Part shown: positions 30,813 through 41,853 of the stretch, in pieces
Position numbering within the stretch: position 1 is the first letter of the stretch
Layout: every line of letters begins with the position of its first letter
Assembly (NCBI RefSeq): GCF_000526415.1
Contig: NZ_JAGA01000002.1
Location: forward strand, 62,001-126,000
Source: Kallotenue papyrolyticum
GTDB lineage: Bacteria > Chloroflexota > Chloroflexia > Chloroflexales > Kallotenuaceae
Reading direction: 5' to 3'
Length of the DNA stretch: 64,000 nucleotides
Program-made: the position numbers and the translations under genes
The notes under the pieces: model-generated
The model's input: only the letters and a program-made list of their open reading frames with translations
Database searches by the model: none
What the model was told of the DNA's origin: nothing

Positions 30813-33116
30813 CTAGGGCACCTCGCCACTCAATCCCAGCTCGGCAGCCAGCTCCGGCCGCACGAACAGTACCCAATCGGTTGAGCCCAACGCTGCGGGC
30901 AAGCGCCGATCGGCAAAGAACAGCCAGGCATCTGCCAGCGCGCGGCCATCCCAGGGACGCTTCAGCAGCCGGCTCAGCAGCGACTCGGCGCCAGGCGTTG
31001 CGCCACAGGCGGGATCGCTGGCGGGGAAGCGATACACTTCGCACTCAGGCAACCACCAGCGCAGCGGAAAGCGCTGACGCACAAAACCCTCCAGCAGCGC
31101 CTCATTGGCAGGTACGTTCTCGGCCAGCAAAAAGATCACCTGGACGTCGCGATCGATGCGCTCGAACCGCGCGCCGCCGCTGCCCGCCGTCTGGGTGTAG
31201 TTGCGCAGATACCAGCTCCAGATCGTTTCGTTGTCGTAGCGGATCGACAGATGCAGGCCGCCCGTGCGGAGCACGGAAGCCTCGCGCAGTCGCTCCAGCA
31301 CGCGCGGCACATCCGGCGCGGTCTGGACGAAGACCTGCGGCTCAACCGGCACATCGCCGTTGACATAGGCCAGCCGCACGCTGCTGCGTACCGTGAAGAC
31401 CAGCCCGAAGGCCAGCAGCAGACTCAGCAGTGCCAGCAGCGCCGGACGCACCGAACGCTCCAGCACGCTCACACCTGCGCACAGCAGGCCGACAAAGACG
31501 GCCGCCAGGGCCGGCCAGATCGCCAGCCAGGCGAGGACCTGCAGCTGGATCGCCACCACGAAGCGATTCAGGCACAGCAGCACCAGCACGCCGGTCAGCA
31601 GCGTCAGCAGTATGGTCAGTCTGTCCACGCCGTCGCGCGTGGCCCAGCGCCACAGGCGCGCCATGCTCCAGGCGCTCAGCAGCGTCAGCGGCAGCGCCAG
31701 GTGCAGCGTCAGCCAGGGCATCTTTTCGCCGGCCCAACTGTAGATCGCCAGCGCCCCCACGCTCCACCAGCCCAGCAGCGCGGGTGTGAACAGCGTCTCA
31801 TGCGCCACTGCGCTGCGCGCCACGGGGGACAACGGCGCACGCAGCAGCCGCACGAGGCGTCGCAACAGCAGCGCAATGCCGACCACGCCCAGGATCAGCA
31901 GTAATGGTTCATAGAGCGCCAACTGGAAAAGGTAGTAGTGCGGCGGCTGGTTGCCGCGCTGCACGCCGTGCTGGCCCAGCCAGTAAAGCAGCGAGCCGGT
32001 CACGCCCGTCACCAGACCGGCAAGGTTGGGCGCTTCCAGGTTGGAGGGCAGCCCGGTGTAGAACACGGCATAGATCACAAAGACGATCAGCAGAGCCGTG
32101 CCCCATTGGCGCGCCGATACACGGTCAAGCGCTGCCAGCAGCGTGCCGCGCGGCGCCAGGTCGGCAGCGCGCCGCCAGGCGCTGCGTCCCACTGCGTCGC
32201 GCCGCAGCCAGACCAGCCAGATCGCCCCCGCCAGCGTCGCCAGGGTTGCCAGCGTCAGCAGCAGGCCACCGGGATGCAGCAGCAGCGGCGCGACCACCTC
32301 GCCGACATCGCGCGCGTAGGCGACCAGGTTGTTGTCAGGCCGGTGACGCACGCGCAGCGCCTGCTCGGCGGTGGGCAGCGGCAGAGGCCCCCAGACCCGC
32401 GTCAGCCCTTTGATCGCCAGCAGCGCCACAGCGGCGTAGGCGGCCAGCAGCACCAGGAGCATGCGGTTCACCTGCCAGGCCAGCCAGACGACCACAAAGC
32501 TGCCGATGATCAGCAGGAACAGGTAGAAGGTCTCCATGGTGACCAGCATGCCGCCGAGCGCTGCCGCCAGCAGATACCACCAGCCCGGGCGCTCACCGGC
32601 AACGGCGCGCAGCAGCGCGATCACCGCCAGCGCTTCAAACACCACCGCGAAGATATCGTGGCGCAGAAAGCGTCCAACATAGAGGCTGACCGGCGAGAGC
32701 AGCAGGTAGGCACTCGCGAGCAGCGCCGCGCCACGTCCCAGGTGCGGACGCAGTAGCCATGGCAGCAGCACCAGCCCGATGCTGAACACTGCGCCGCTCA
32801 AACGCGCCGTGAAATCCGAATCACCGAACAGCAGGTATTGCAACGCCGTCCAGTAGTATAAAAAGGGGCCGTGCAGCAACGGGTCGTGGACATACCCCTG
32901 CCCCTGGTAGATGCGCCAGGCGTAGGCAGCGTGTAACGTTTCGTCATGGTGGAAGGCGCGCTCGCCCAGGAGGTACAGGCGGCTCACCACCGCCAGCACG
33001 CCGATCACCAGATAGAGCGCCTGCTCCAGCGTGAGCGTCAGACCGCGCGGCGCTGTCAGCTCCAGCGTCGCGTCTGTGGATGGGGGATGCCCAGTTGGTG
33101 GGGCGGTAACGGTCAT
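30813..33116 (-). CDS. Agl23-type membrane glycosyltransferase
   Basis: The 767-aa protein is a paralogue of the N-terminal part of the next gene. It shares HHDETLHAAYAWRIY in the first outer loop, the DPLLHGPFLYY region, the SWAGEKMPWL segment and the TAPDVPRVLERLREA soluble segment. About 12 hydrophobic segments are visible. TIGR03663 proteins are thought to act on polyprenyl-linked sugars; the function in this organism is unproven. I start at ATG 33116 because the family N-terminus begins nearby. Two promoters lie upstream (33175-33203 and 33324-33351). Confidence 0.85.
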   Translation of the reverse strand: MTVTAPPTGHPPSTDATLELTAPRGLTLTLEQALYLVIGVLAVVSRLYLLGERAFHHDETLHAAYAWRIYQGQGYVHDPLLHGPFLYYWTALQYLLFGDSDFTARLSGAVFSIGLVLLPWLLRPHLGRGAALLASAYLLLSPVSLYVGRFLRHDIFAVVFEALAVIALLRAVAGERPGWWYLLAAALGGMLVTMETFYLFLLIIGSFVVVWLAWQVNRMLLVLLAAYAAVALLAIKGLTRVWGPLPLPTAEQALRVRHRPDNNLVAYARDVGEVVAPLLLHPGGLLLTLATLATLAGAIWLVWLRRDAVGRSAWRRAADLAPRGTLLAALDRVSARQWGTALLIVFVIYAVFYTGLPSNLEAPNLAGLVTGVTGSLLYWLGQHGVQRGNQPPHYYLFQLALYEPLLLILGVVGIALLLRRLVRLLRAPLSPVARSAVAHETLFTPALLGWWSVGALAIYSWAGEKMPWLTLHLALPLTLLSAWSMARLWRWATRDGVDRLTILLTLLTGVLVLLCLNRFVVAIQLQVLAWLAIWPALAAVFVGLLCAGVSVLERSVRPALLALLSLLLAFGLVFTVRSSVRLAYVNGDVPVEPQVFVQTAPDVPRVLERLREASVLRTGGLHLSIRYDNETIWSWYLRNYTQTAGSGGARFERIDRDVQVIFLLAENVPANEALLEGFVRQRFPLRWWLPECEVYRFPASDPACGATPGAESLLSRLLKRPWDGRALADAWLFFADRRLPAALGSTDWVLFVRPELAAELGLSGEVP

Positions 33117-33174
33117 CTCGTAATCCGATGGCGCCGGGTGACGTCGTCGCCACTCACGACCGCATCGGGGAGGC

Positions 33175-33203
33175 ATTGTAGCGTACCGGCAGGCGCCTGA
33201 CAA
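33175..33203 (-). promoter_or_regulatory. Proximal promoter of the Agl23 pair
   Basis: Minus strand TTGTCA (33203-33198) and TACAAT (33180-33175) are separated by 17 bp, about 58 bp before the start codon. Confidence 0.65.
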
Positions 33204-33260
33204 GCCGACCACCCCATGGGTGGTATGCCGCTGGCACGCTCGAAAAGGTTGCTTAAACGC

Positions 33261-33292
33261 CTCAAGGACTCAGCCGTAGCCGAGCCCCTGAG
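33261..33292 (-). other. Long hairpin between the two promoters
   Basis: CTCAGGGGCTCGG-type arm pairs with CGGCTGAGTCCTTGAG-type arm (13 pairs, three GU). It lies in the leader of the distal promoter transcript only. Confidence 0.45.
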
Positions 33293-33323
33293 ACAAGAGA
33301 AGAGAGGAGAAGGAGATGCTTCG

Positions 33324-33351
33324 ATTATAGCACGAGGCACGAAAATTGCAA
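33324..33351 (-). promoter_or_regulatory. Distal promoter of the Agl23 pair
   Basis: Minus strand TTGCAA (33351-33346) and a perfect TATAAT (33329-33324) are separated by 16 bp. It would give a leader of about 200 nt. The remaining sequence between 33117 and 33419 holds no gene that I can support. Confidence 0.7.
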
Positions 33352-33419
33352 GAGGAAGCCAATTTTTTCGTCTCCACATACGAATGCAACCAGGCTGCCT
33401 AGCGCCCAACCGATGCCTG

Positions 33420-34049
33420 TTAATCATCCCGCTGCGTTGCCTGCCCATGGAGACGCTGGTACACCTCCGGCGTGTCCATGTCGAGTACGACCCCGGCATC
33501 CGACACATCGACGAGCAGGCTCTGGCCGGCATAGCGCTCTAGCAGGTTACGAGCCCCACGATCGCCCTGAATCGCACACAGGTGCTCGAACAGCGCCCGC
33601 GCAAACAACACCGGATGGCCGCGTTGGCCGGCATAGCGTGGCGCCACAATCTGCCAGGGTGGCCGCCAGGCAGTGATCAGCGCATCGATCGTGGCCGGCT
33701 GTAGAAGGGGCTGGTCCACCAGCAGGACCATGGCAGCATCCACCCCCGGCGGCAGCGCCTGAATGCCGGCGCGCAGCGACGTACTCTGGCCCTGATCGAA
33801 GTCAGGATTGTGCACTACCTGCACCGGCAGATCGGCCAGCGCAGCGCGCACCTGCTCCGCAGCTGCCCCGGTAACAACCACCAGTTCGCGCAACTGCGTC
33901 GCCAGCGCGACGTGAGCCATATGACGCACCAAGGGCACCCCGTGCCAGGGTAACAACTGCTTGGGCTGCCCCATGCGCGTCGAGTGGCCCGCCGCCAGCA
34001 GCACGCCGACGATCACTGACGAACACGAGTCTGGTGGCAGTGGGGTCAT
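33420..34049 (-). CDS. MocA-like nucleotidyltransferase (molybdenum cofactor cytidylyltransferase family)
   Basis: The 209-aa protein carries the MobA-like NTP-transferase start VGVLLAAGHSTRMGQPKQLL and the VDQPLLQPATIDAL segment. The closest group is MocA/MobA-type enzymes that attach CMP or GMP to molybdopterin; the longer LLAAGxSxRMGxxKQLL pattern suits MocA. I place the start at ATG 34049, 23 bp after the stop of an XdhC-family gene. The cluster of XdhC proteins with MocA indicates maturation of xanthine-dehydrogenase or CO-dehydrogenase-type molybdoenzymes, whose structural genes are not in the window. Confidence 0.85.
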   Translation of the reverse strand: MTPLPPDSCSSVIVGVLLAAGHSTRMGQPKQLLPWHGVPLVRHMAHVALATQLRELVVVTGAAAEQVRAALADLPVQVVHNPDFDQGQSTSLRAGIQALPPGVDAAMVLLVDQPLLQPATIDALITAWRPPWQIVAPRYAGQRGHPVLFARALFEHLCAIQGDRGARNLLERYAGQSLLVDVSDAGVVLDMDTPEVYQRLHGQATQRDD

Positions 34050-34071
34050 GGCAGCAGCGATGGGAAGCGCC

Positions 34072-34827
34072 TCAAGCGCGCGTGGTAGAGCGCAGCGCCG
34101 CCAGATCCGCGCCGCGCCGCACGGCGATGATTTCGGCCAGAATGCTGATGGCGATTTCGGCGGGCGTTTTGGCGCCCAGCGGCAGCCCGACCGGCCCATG
34201 AATGCGTGCCAGCGCTTCAGGCGGCACGCCGGCCTCCACCAACGCCTGGTTGCGCCGCGCCTGCGTGCGCGGGCTGCCCAGCGCGCCGATGTAGCGCACC
34301 GGATGTTGCAGCGCAATGCGCACCGCCGGATCGTCCAGTTTGGGATCGTGCGTCAGCACCACCACATAGGTCGAGCGATCCAGACGCAAACGCGGCAGCA
34401 CCTCATCCGGCCAGGCGACGATCAACTCATCCACCTCAGGAAAGCGTTCGGGCGTAGCAAACACCGCGCGCGGATCGATGACCACCACACGGAAGCCAAG
34501 CTGGCGCGCACAGGCCGAGAGCGGTATCGCGGCGTGCACCGCGCCAACAATGATGAGCTGCGGCGGCGCCGGAAAGACCTCGATCAGCACGGTGCACTCA
34601 CCGCCGGGAGTGGGGTAGGGTCGTGCCTCGCTGCGCTCGGCCTCCAGCAGGGCCAGCGCATCGGCGCGCACCTGTGCATCCAGCGGCGCGGCCCCCAGCG
34701 AGCCCAGCGCCTCGCCGGCAGGATCGATCAACAGTTTCGCGCCCAACGGCTCGCCGGCAATCACCGTCGCCAGCGCCACCGGGCGCTGCTCGGCCAGCGC
34801 TTGACGGAGCGCCTCAAAGATGCTCAT
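34072..34827 (-). CDS. XdhC-family protein (with C-terminal Rossmann domain)
   Basis: The 251-aa protein has the XdhC/CoxI N-terminal region and the C-terminal XdhC_C Rossmann fold (LIIVGAVHAAIPLS, then RVVVIDPRAVF). XdhC proteins load molybdenum cofactor onto xanthine dehydrogenase-type enzymes. I start at ATG 34827. A GTG at 34893 overlapping the previous stop is an alternative, but its first 22 residues (NAPVCLDGRPLRTCQVCYAN) look unlike the family. TACGCT 6 bp before ATG 34827 could be a -10 for a nearly leaderless transcript. Confidence 0.85.
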   Translation of the reverse strand: MSIFEALRQALAEQRPVALATVIAGEPLGAKLLIDPAGEALGSLGAAPLDAQVRADALALLEAERSEARPYPTPGGECTVLIEVFPAPPQLIIVGAVHAAIPLSACARQLGFRVVVIDPRAVFATPERFPEVDELIVAWPDEVLPRLRLDRSTYVVVLTHDPKLDDPAVRIALQHPVRYIGALGSPRTQARRNQALVEAGVPPEALARIHGPVGLPLGAKTPAEIAISILAEIIAVRRGADLAALRSTTRA

Positions 34828-34889
34828 GCCATTAGCGTAGCACACCTGGCAAGTGCGCAACGGCCTGCCGTCGAGGCAGACCGGCGCAT

Positions 34890-35204
34890 TCACCAGTCCA
34901 GGCGCTCGACAAAGACCTCAATCGTGCCGCCACAGGCCAGCCCGACCTCCCAGGCCTGCTCGTTGGAGACACCGAAGGTCAGCAGTTTGGGACGTCCGGT
35001 TTTGATCGTGCGCTGGCACTCCTCAAAGACCGCGCCCTCGACACAGCCGCCCGACACCGAGCCGGCGACCGCGCCACCGGCAGTAACGACCATTTTGGCG
35101 CCCACCTGCCGCGGCGCGGAGCCATACGTACGCGCCACGGTGGCGATCGCCACCGGCTCGCCCCGCGCCCGCGCCTGATCGATCAGCGTCAGCACATCGT
35201 CCAT
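34890..35204 (-). CDS. XdhC-family N-terminal domain protein
   Basis: The 104-aa protein matches the separate XdhC N-terminal domain: VAIATVARTYGSAPRQVGAK, then GSVSGGCVEGAV and VGLACGGTIEVFVE. In many genomes the two XdhC domains are fused; here they are split into adjacent genes. The GGC and CGG motifs include two conserved Cys. I start at ATG 35204 with GGGAGAGG upstream. It is followed by the larger XdhC gene. Confidence 0.85.
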   Translation of the reverse strand: MDDVLTLIDQARARGEPVAIATVARTYGSAPRQVGAKMVVTAGGAVAGSVSGGCVEGAVFEECQRTIKTGRPKLLTFGVSNEQAWEVGLACGGTIEVFVERLDW

Positions 35205-35221
35205 GCCTGCCCCTCTCCCAC

Positions 35222-35710
35222 TCAACGCGGCCGGTCGTCCGTGCGCGCGACGGCCTCGACCAACTGCTCGGCCACCTGGCCAAGCCGCGCATAGGGCAGC
35301 GGTGCGGTCTCAACCGTCCGTTCCGGCGCGCTATGCGCCTTGTGGTAGCGTCGCAGCGTCAGCGCCGCGGGCTGGACATCAACCTCCCAGTAGGCCACGC
35401 CACCCTGATCGCGCTCCGGCTGGGCCGAACGCACGATCGCCCGCCCCAACGCCGCGTCCTGCTCCACCACGCACAACGCTTCGTCTAGGGCGTGCACACG
35501 CTGCACGATCTGTTCGGCCATACGACGCACATCGGGCACCGGCACCAGCGGCGCGACGGTCATGCCGCGCAGGCCGACGGCATAGCGCTCGCAGGCCTCG
35601 ACCTCAACCACCACCGTTGCTGCGTCGCCGGCCACCTGCACGACGGTCGTGCCCTGCCCGATCTGCTGCCGTAGCACATCCTTGAGGTGTTGGGCGATTG
35701 TTTCGGCCAT
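35222..35710 (-). CDS. Conserved-looking hypothetical protein between spoVR and xdhC
   Basis: I do not recognise a family for this 162-aa protein. It starts MAETIAQHLKDVLRQQIG, continues with a beta-rich stretch (TTVVQVAGDAATVVVEVEA) and ends with an amphipathic helix (ARLGQVAEQLVEAVAR). There is no membrane segment or signal peptide, and few Cys. ATG 35710 follows GGAGG with a 6-nt spacer, an excellent ribosome binding site. It lies 54 bp after spoVR and 17 bp before the XdhC N gene, so it may belong to either group. Confidence 0.7.
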   Translation of the reverse strand: MAETIAQHLKDVLRQQIGQGTTVVQVAGDAATVVVEVEACERYAVGLRGMTVAPLVPVPDVRRMAEQIVQRVHALDEALCVVEQDAALGRAIVRSAQPERDQGGVAYWEVDVQPAALTLRRYHKAHSAPERTVETAPLPYARLGQVAEQLVEAVARTDDRPR

Positions 35711-35764
35711 GATACTCCTCCCGCCACGCCCTACGGCAGACGCCGTGCCAGGCCTCCCGCCTGC

Positions 35765-37267
35765 CTACTCGATGCGGCGTTCGCTGTAGTCGCGGCCGTC
35801 GAAGGTCAACAGCTTTTTGCGCTCATCGACCACGGTTTCGAGATGTACCGGTCGTTTCCAGATTTTGAACAGGTTACGTAGCGTATCGCGCGCATAGTCA
35901 ATGCGCAGATCAACGCCCTCGTGGCGATGGCGCAGGTAGAGCTCGCCACGATTGGCATAGTTGCCGTCTTCAACGTAGATGAACGGCTGCCCGAAGTTGG
36001 TGAGACGGAAGAGCAGTTGCCGTTTGATCTCTTCGAACTCGCGGCTGGCGATCTCGTAGAGATCGGTATCGCGATTATAGCGGAAGGTGAACAGCTTCTG
36101 CTCCAGCGCAAACTCCGGCGTCAGAAATTCGTCGATAAAGGTGATGTCGTTGTGAAAGCGCCGCACCTCGAAGATCTTCTGACGCCCCAGGCCGAGCTGA
36201 CGGTCCCAGTTGCGCTTGGCGACAACATCGTCGCACTCCTCATACTCCTTGCCGAACTTGCCTTTGTTCCAGCGCTCTTCGATATCGCGCAGCAGCTCCA
36301 GGCCCAGCTTGTAGGGATTGAGCCGCTGCGGGCTAGTGGCGACCACACTGGAGTGGTGTTCGGCAAAATCGATGATCTCCGAGGCGCGCGCCGCGCGCTT
36401 GGTCATGATCTCACTATGCCAGAAGGAGGCCCAGCCTTCGTTCAGAATCTTGGTCATCGCCTGCGGCGCGAAGTAGTAGGCCTCGTCGCGGATGATCTCC
36501 AGCACGGTATGCTGCCAGCGCTCCAGCGGCGCGTAGTTGAGCAAGAACAGCAAAACATCTTTCTGGGGATGCTCCGGGAAGCGCTGGCTGCGGCGTTGCT
36601 CCTCCTCCAGGCGCCGGCGCTGCTCCTCCAGAAACTCCGGCGGATTGATGTAGGGGCTCATATAGGGCCGCTCGACGCGCAGCCCTTCGACGCGCAGCTC
36701 AGCGGCGTCCTCATCCTGGGTGACCGGCACCTCGGTCTGCGCCTCGGGCCGACGGATGTAGGGCGCGTGGTAGTCGATCAGATTCTCGAGCGACAGACAG
36801 GTATCGATAAAGTCCTCGACCGTGTCGTAGCCGTAGCGGTCGATCAACTTCTGGATGCGCACCGCATGGTTGGCCATCGTGTCGAGCATATGGCGGTTGG
36901 TGTGCGAGAACCAGAAGTTGTTCTTAAAGAAATCGACATGGCCCGCCACATGCGCCATGACCATCTTCTGCGTCGTCAGCTCGTTGCCTTCGAGCAGGTA
37001 GGCATACGACGGATTGTTGTTGATCACCATCTCATAGATGATCGACAGGCCATAGGTATGCCCCTTGATCAGCTGATCGAAGGCCATGCCGAAGCGCCAG
37101 TGGGGATAGCGCGTCGGAAAGCCGTCAAAGGCCGCGATCTCGTAGAGGGTGCGGTAATCCAGCACCTCGAAGGAGATCGGGAAATAGTCCAGCCCGAAGT
37201 CCCGGGCGTAGCGATCGATCTCGTCCCAGGCGGCCTGGAGTTCGGGTGGCAGTTTGGTATTACGCAT
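35765..37267 (-). CDS. SpoVR-family protein
   Basis: The 500-aa protein belongs to the SpoVR/YcgB family, known from Bacillus cortex formation and from E. coli stress responses. Key features are [18 protein letters not shown] near residue 80, [12 protein letters not shown] and [10 protein letters not shown]. Its biochemical function is unknown in any organism. It is the third gene after prkA and yhbH, the same trio as E. coli yeaG-yeaH-ycgB, which supports a shared role. I start at ATG 37267 rather than the GTG 12 bp upstream. Confidence 0.93.
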   Translation of the reverse strand: MRNTKLPPELQAAWDEIDRYARDFGLDYFPISFEVLDYRTLYEIAAFDGFPTRYPHWRFGMAFDQLIKGHTYGLSIIYEMVINNNPSYAYLLEGNELTTQKMVMAHVAGHVDFFKNNFWFSHTNRHMLDTMANHAVRIQKLIDRYGYDTVEDFIDTCLSLENLIDYHAPYIRRPEAQTEVPVTQDEDAAELRVEGLRVERPYMSPYINPPEFLEEQRRRLEEEQRRSQRFPEHPQKDVLLFLLNYAPLERWQHTVLEIIRDEAYYFAPQAMTKILNEGWASFWHSEIMTKRAARASEIIDFAEHHSSVVATSPQRLNPYKLGLELLRDIEERWNKGKFGKEYEECDDVVAKRNWDRQLGLGRQKIFEVRRFHNDITFIDEFLTPEFALEQKLFTFRYNRDTDLYEIASREFEEIKRQLLFRLTNFGQPFIYVEDGNYANRGELYLRHRHEGVDLRIDYARDTLRNLFKIWKRPVHLETVVDERKKLLTFDGRDYSERRIE

Positions 37268-37300
37268 AGGCTTCCGCACGCCGGGGCAAGGCCAGCGCCG

Positions 37301-38407
37301 CTACTTGCCCTTGCCCAGAAAATCCTTGATCGTGTCGTAGATATCTTCGCGGTCGGCGATCTCCGAGATCACCAGGTTGTCGACGTGACCCAGATACTCC
37401 TCTAGATCGTGGGCGAAGCGACCGGAGCCGTACAACGAGCGCACCTGCCCGTAGCAGAACAGGTTGACCTTGGGCAGCAGATGGGTGCGCAGGAGCTCCA
37501 CGCACTCACGCGTATCGCCGCCGCCCCAGTTGTCGCCGTCCGAGAAGTGGAAGCAGTAGATGTTCCAGTCGTCGGGCGGGTAGCGCTCCTCGATCAGGCG
37601 CAGCGCCAGTTTATAGGCCGAGCTGATCTTGGTGCCGCCGCCCTCGCGCAGGTGGTAGAAGGTCTGTTGATCGACCTCCTTGGCCGCCGCGTCGTGCACA
37701 ATATAGCGAATATCGATCGATTTGTACTGCGAGCGCAGCCAGGTCTCGATCCAAAAGGCCGTGATGCGCACCAACTCCTTCTGTTCGGTGCCCATCGAGC
37801 CCGACACATCCATGGCGTAAATGATCACCGCGTTGGATTCGGGCAGCAGCGTCGTCTTCCAGGAGCGGTAGCGGATGTCGTCGCGGATCGGGATGATCAC
37901 CGGATTGTCCGGATCGTACTCGCCGGTGGCGATCTGGCGTTTGAGCGCCTCGCGGTAGGAACGCTTGAAGTGACGCAGCGAATCGGGACCGACCTTGGCG
38001 ATGCCGGTGTAGCGATCCTTCTCGGCGATGATGTTTTTCTTGCCGCGTGGCTCGATGTTGGGCAACTGCAACTCTTCGCCCAGGATCTGGGCCAGCTCTT
38101 CGAGGGTCACATCCACCTCGATCACATGCTGGCCGGCCTGATCGCCCGCCTCGCCGCTGCCATCCTGCCCGTTGCCCTGGGCGATCGGATCGCCGACATC
38201 ACCATCGCCCTGGCCGACGCCGCTGCCCTGCTTCTGGCCGAAGCGAAACTGCGGAATATCGATCTGCGGCAGCGGGATCGAGACGTAGCGCCGTCCCTGG
38301 CGACCGATCATCTCGCCCTGCGACATGTATTTGCGCAGATCCTGCTTGATCTTGCCCCGCACAATTTGGCGGAAGCGGTTCAGATCGCGCTCGACTCGAT
38401 TGGCCAT
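37301..38407 (-). CDS. YeaH/YhbH (DUF444) protein with VWA domain
   Basis: The 368-aa protein begins with the DUF444 signature ([17 protein letters not shown]) and contains a glycine- and acid-rich linker (residues 60-92) before a von Willebrand A domain. The MIDAS motif DVSGSM is at 200-205. The family accompanies PrkA kinases and SpoVR; the molecular role is unknown. It lies 33 bp before spoVR and 99 bp after prkA. Confidence 0.93.
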   Translation of the reverse strand: MANRVERDLNRFRQIVRGKIKQDLRKYMSQGEMIGRQGRRYVSIPLPQIDIPQFRFGQKQGSGVGQGDGDVGDPIAQGNGQDGSGEAGDQAGQHVIEVDVTLEELAQILGEELQLPNIEPRGKKNIIAEKDRYTGIAKVGPDSLRHFKRSYREALKRQIATGEYDPDNPVIIPIRDDIRYRSWKTTLLPESNAVIIYAMDVSGSMGTEQKELVRITAFWIETWLRSQYKSIDIRYIVHDAAAKEVDQQTFYHLREGGGTKISSAYKLALRLIEERYPPDDWNIYCFHFSDGDNWGGGDTRECVELLRTHLLPKVNLFCYGQVRSLYGSGRFAHDLEEYLGHVDNLVISEIADREDIYDTIKDFLGKGK

Positions 38408-38506
38408 GCTTCACCCGGGGTCGGGGGTCAGGGTCGGAGCCGCGCGCGCCAGCGCTCAGGCCGCGTCCCGCCGCGCTACGCCCTGATCCCCCGCTAGGCA
38501 CCCGCG

Positions 38507-40603
<2,097 letters not shown>

Positions 40604-40928
40604 CTGGATCCTCCTGCCTGTATAGGCAACACAGTCGGGCCGGACCACCAGCGGGGGAAGATCGCATCCTGGCGATAGACATCTGTGTCGGCCCACGACA
40701 CATCGCTCGATCAAGACGCGTGCCGCGCGAGGAGATGACGGAGCTCCGACGCCACGGCAGCGGCGTCAGGTCAGGCGGTACGATGAGTGCAGTGGGTGAA
40801 AGGTGCTGCTGCGTCGTGGGATCGAACTCGGAACCGCCGAACTATTGACTTTCGTGTGCGCTTCGGGAAACCCGGTTCTTGTCTACGATGTACGAGTCCG
40901 ATACAAGTGTTCGTCTTGGCTTGAGGAG
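40604..40928 (-). other. Long 5' leader of prkA, no gene found
   Basis: About 320 nt lie between the predicted promoter and the prkA ATG. On the minus strand hairpins are visible: GACGCC with GGCGTC (6 bp), and GTGTCG with CGACAC (6 bp). No reading frame with a ribosome binding site stands out. I found no match to a riboswitch class that I know. Confidence 0.4.
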
Positions 40929-40957
40929 ATCATACCAAGATCGCGTAGCCGCGTCAA
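40929..40957 (-). promoter_or_regulatory. SigA-type promoter of prkA
   Basis: Minus strand TTGACG (40957-40952) and TATGAT (40934-40929) are separated by 17 bp. The -35 lies inside an inverted repeat (40946-40969). Confidence 0.75.
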
Positions 40958-40969
40958 GCGACGCGGCTA
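40946..40969. repeat. Inverted repeat over the prkA -35 element
   Basis: TAGCCGCGTC (40946-40955) and GACGCGGCTA (40960-40969) are perfect 10-bp arms with a 4-nt loop, overlapping the -35. It could act as an operator or as the accA terminator; no U-tract follows. Confidence 0.6.
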
Positions 40970-40995
40970 GTTCTGCAGTCCTATTTTGCCACCGG

Positions 40996-41850
40996 CTAGT
41001 GGCCTGCGTCGATGACCTGCTGCTGGAGGCGCTGCACGCCGCCGATCGAGCGGTACTTGGCATAGCGCCGCGCCAGCAGCTCCTCGGTCGGCAGCGCCAG
41101 GATCGCCTCCAGGTGCCGCGTCAGCGCCGCCCGCACGCCTTCGATCGTCGCCAGGGTATCGAGGTGGGCGCCGCCCTCCGGTTCGGGGACGATCTCATCG
41201 ACGATGCCCAGCTCCTGGAGATCGGCGGCGGTGATGCGCATGGCGCGCGCCGCATCGGGCGCTTTGGAGGCATCGCGCCACAGGATCGCCGCGCTGGCCT
41301 CGGGTGAGGCCACCGAGTAGATCGCGTACTGCAGCATCAACAGCCGGTCGGCGACGCCGATCGCCAGCGCACCACCCGAGCCGCCCTCGCCGATCACCGT
41401 GGCGATCACCGGCACGCGCAGACGCGCCATGGTGATCAGGTTTTCGGCGATCGCCTCGCCGATGCCGCGCTCTTCGGAGGCCATGCTCGGATCGGCGCCG
41501 GGCGTATCGATAAAGGCCAGCACCGGCAGGCCAAACTGCTCGGCATGCTGCATCAGGCGCAGGGCCTTGCGGTAGCCCTCCGGCCGCGGGCTGCCGAAGT
41601 TGTGGACAATGTTCTCCTTGGTGGTGCTGCCCTTCTGGTGGCCAAGCACCACCACCGTCCGCCCTTGGAAGCGCGCTACGCCTCCCAGCAGGGCGCGGTC
41701 GTCGCCGAAGCGCCGATCGCCGCGCAGCTCAACAAAGTCTTCACACAGGCCGCGGATGTAGTCCAACGTCCGTGGCCGCTGCGGATGACGGGCGAGCTGC
41801 ACGATGTCCCACGGCGTCAAAGCCGTCTGCGTCGTCGGTTGTTCCGGCAT
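40996..41850 (-). CDS. accA: Acetyl-CoA carboxylase carboxyltransferase alpha subunit
   Basis: The 284-aa protein matches Acc[16 protein letters not shown] early, then [32 protein letters not shown] and [15 protein letters not shown]. With AccD it transfers CO2 from carboxybiotin to acetyl-CoA, the first committed step of fatty acid synthesis. It starts 3 bp after accD ends. It is the last gene of lipA-GNAT-accD-accA. Confidence 0.95.
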   Translation of the reverse strand: MPEQPTTQTALTPWDIVQLARHPQRPRTLDYIRGLCEDFVELRGDRRFGDDRALLGGVARFQGRTVVVLGHQKGSTTKENIVHNFGSPRPEGYRKALRLMQHAEQFGLPVLAFIDTPGADPSMASEERGIGEAIAENLITMARLRVPVIATVIGEGGSGGALAIGVADRLLMLQYAIYSVASPEASAAILWRDASKAPDAARAMRITAADLQELGIVDEIVPEPEGGAHLDTLATIEGVRAALTRHLEAILALPTEELLARRYAKYRSIGGVQRLQQQVIDAGH

Positions 41851-41853
41851 AGC

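Noticed and set aside
40810-40845. T-arm-like GGATCGAACTC sequence, possible minus-strand tRNA
   Set aside because: The flanks do not pair into a T stem and no anticodon arm or acceptor stem can be built around it.
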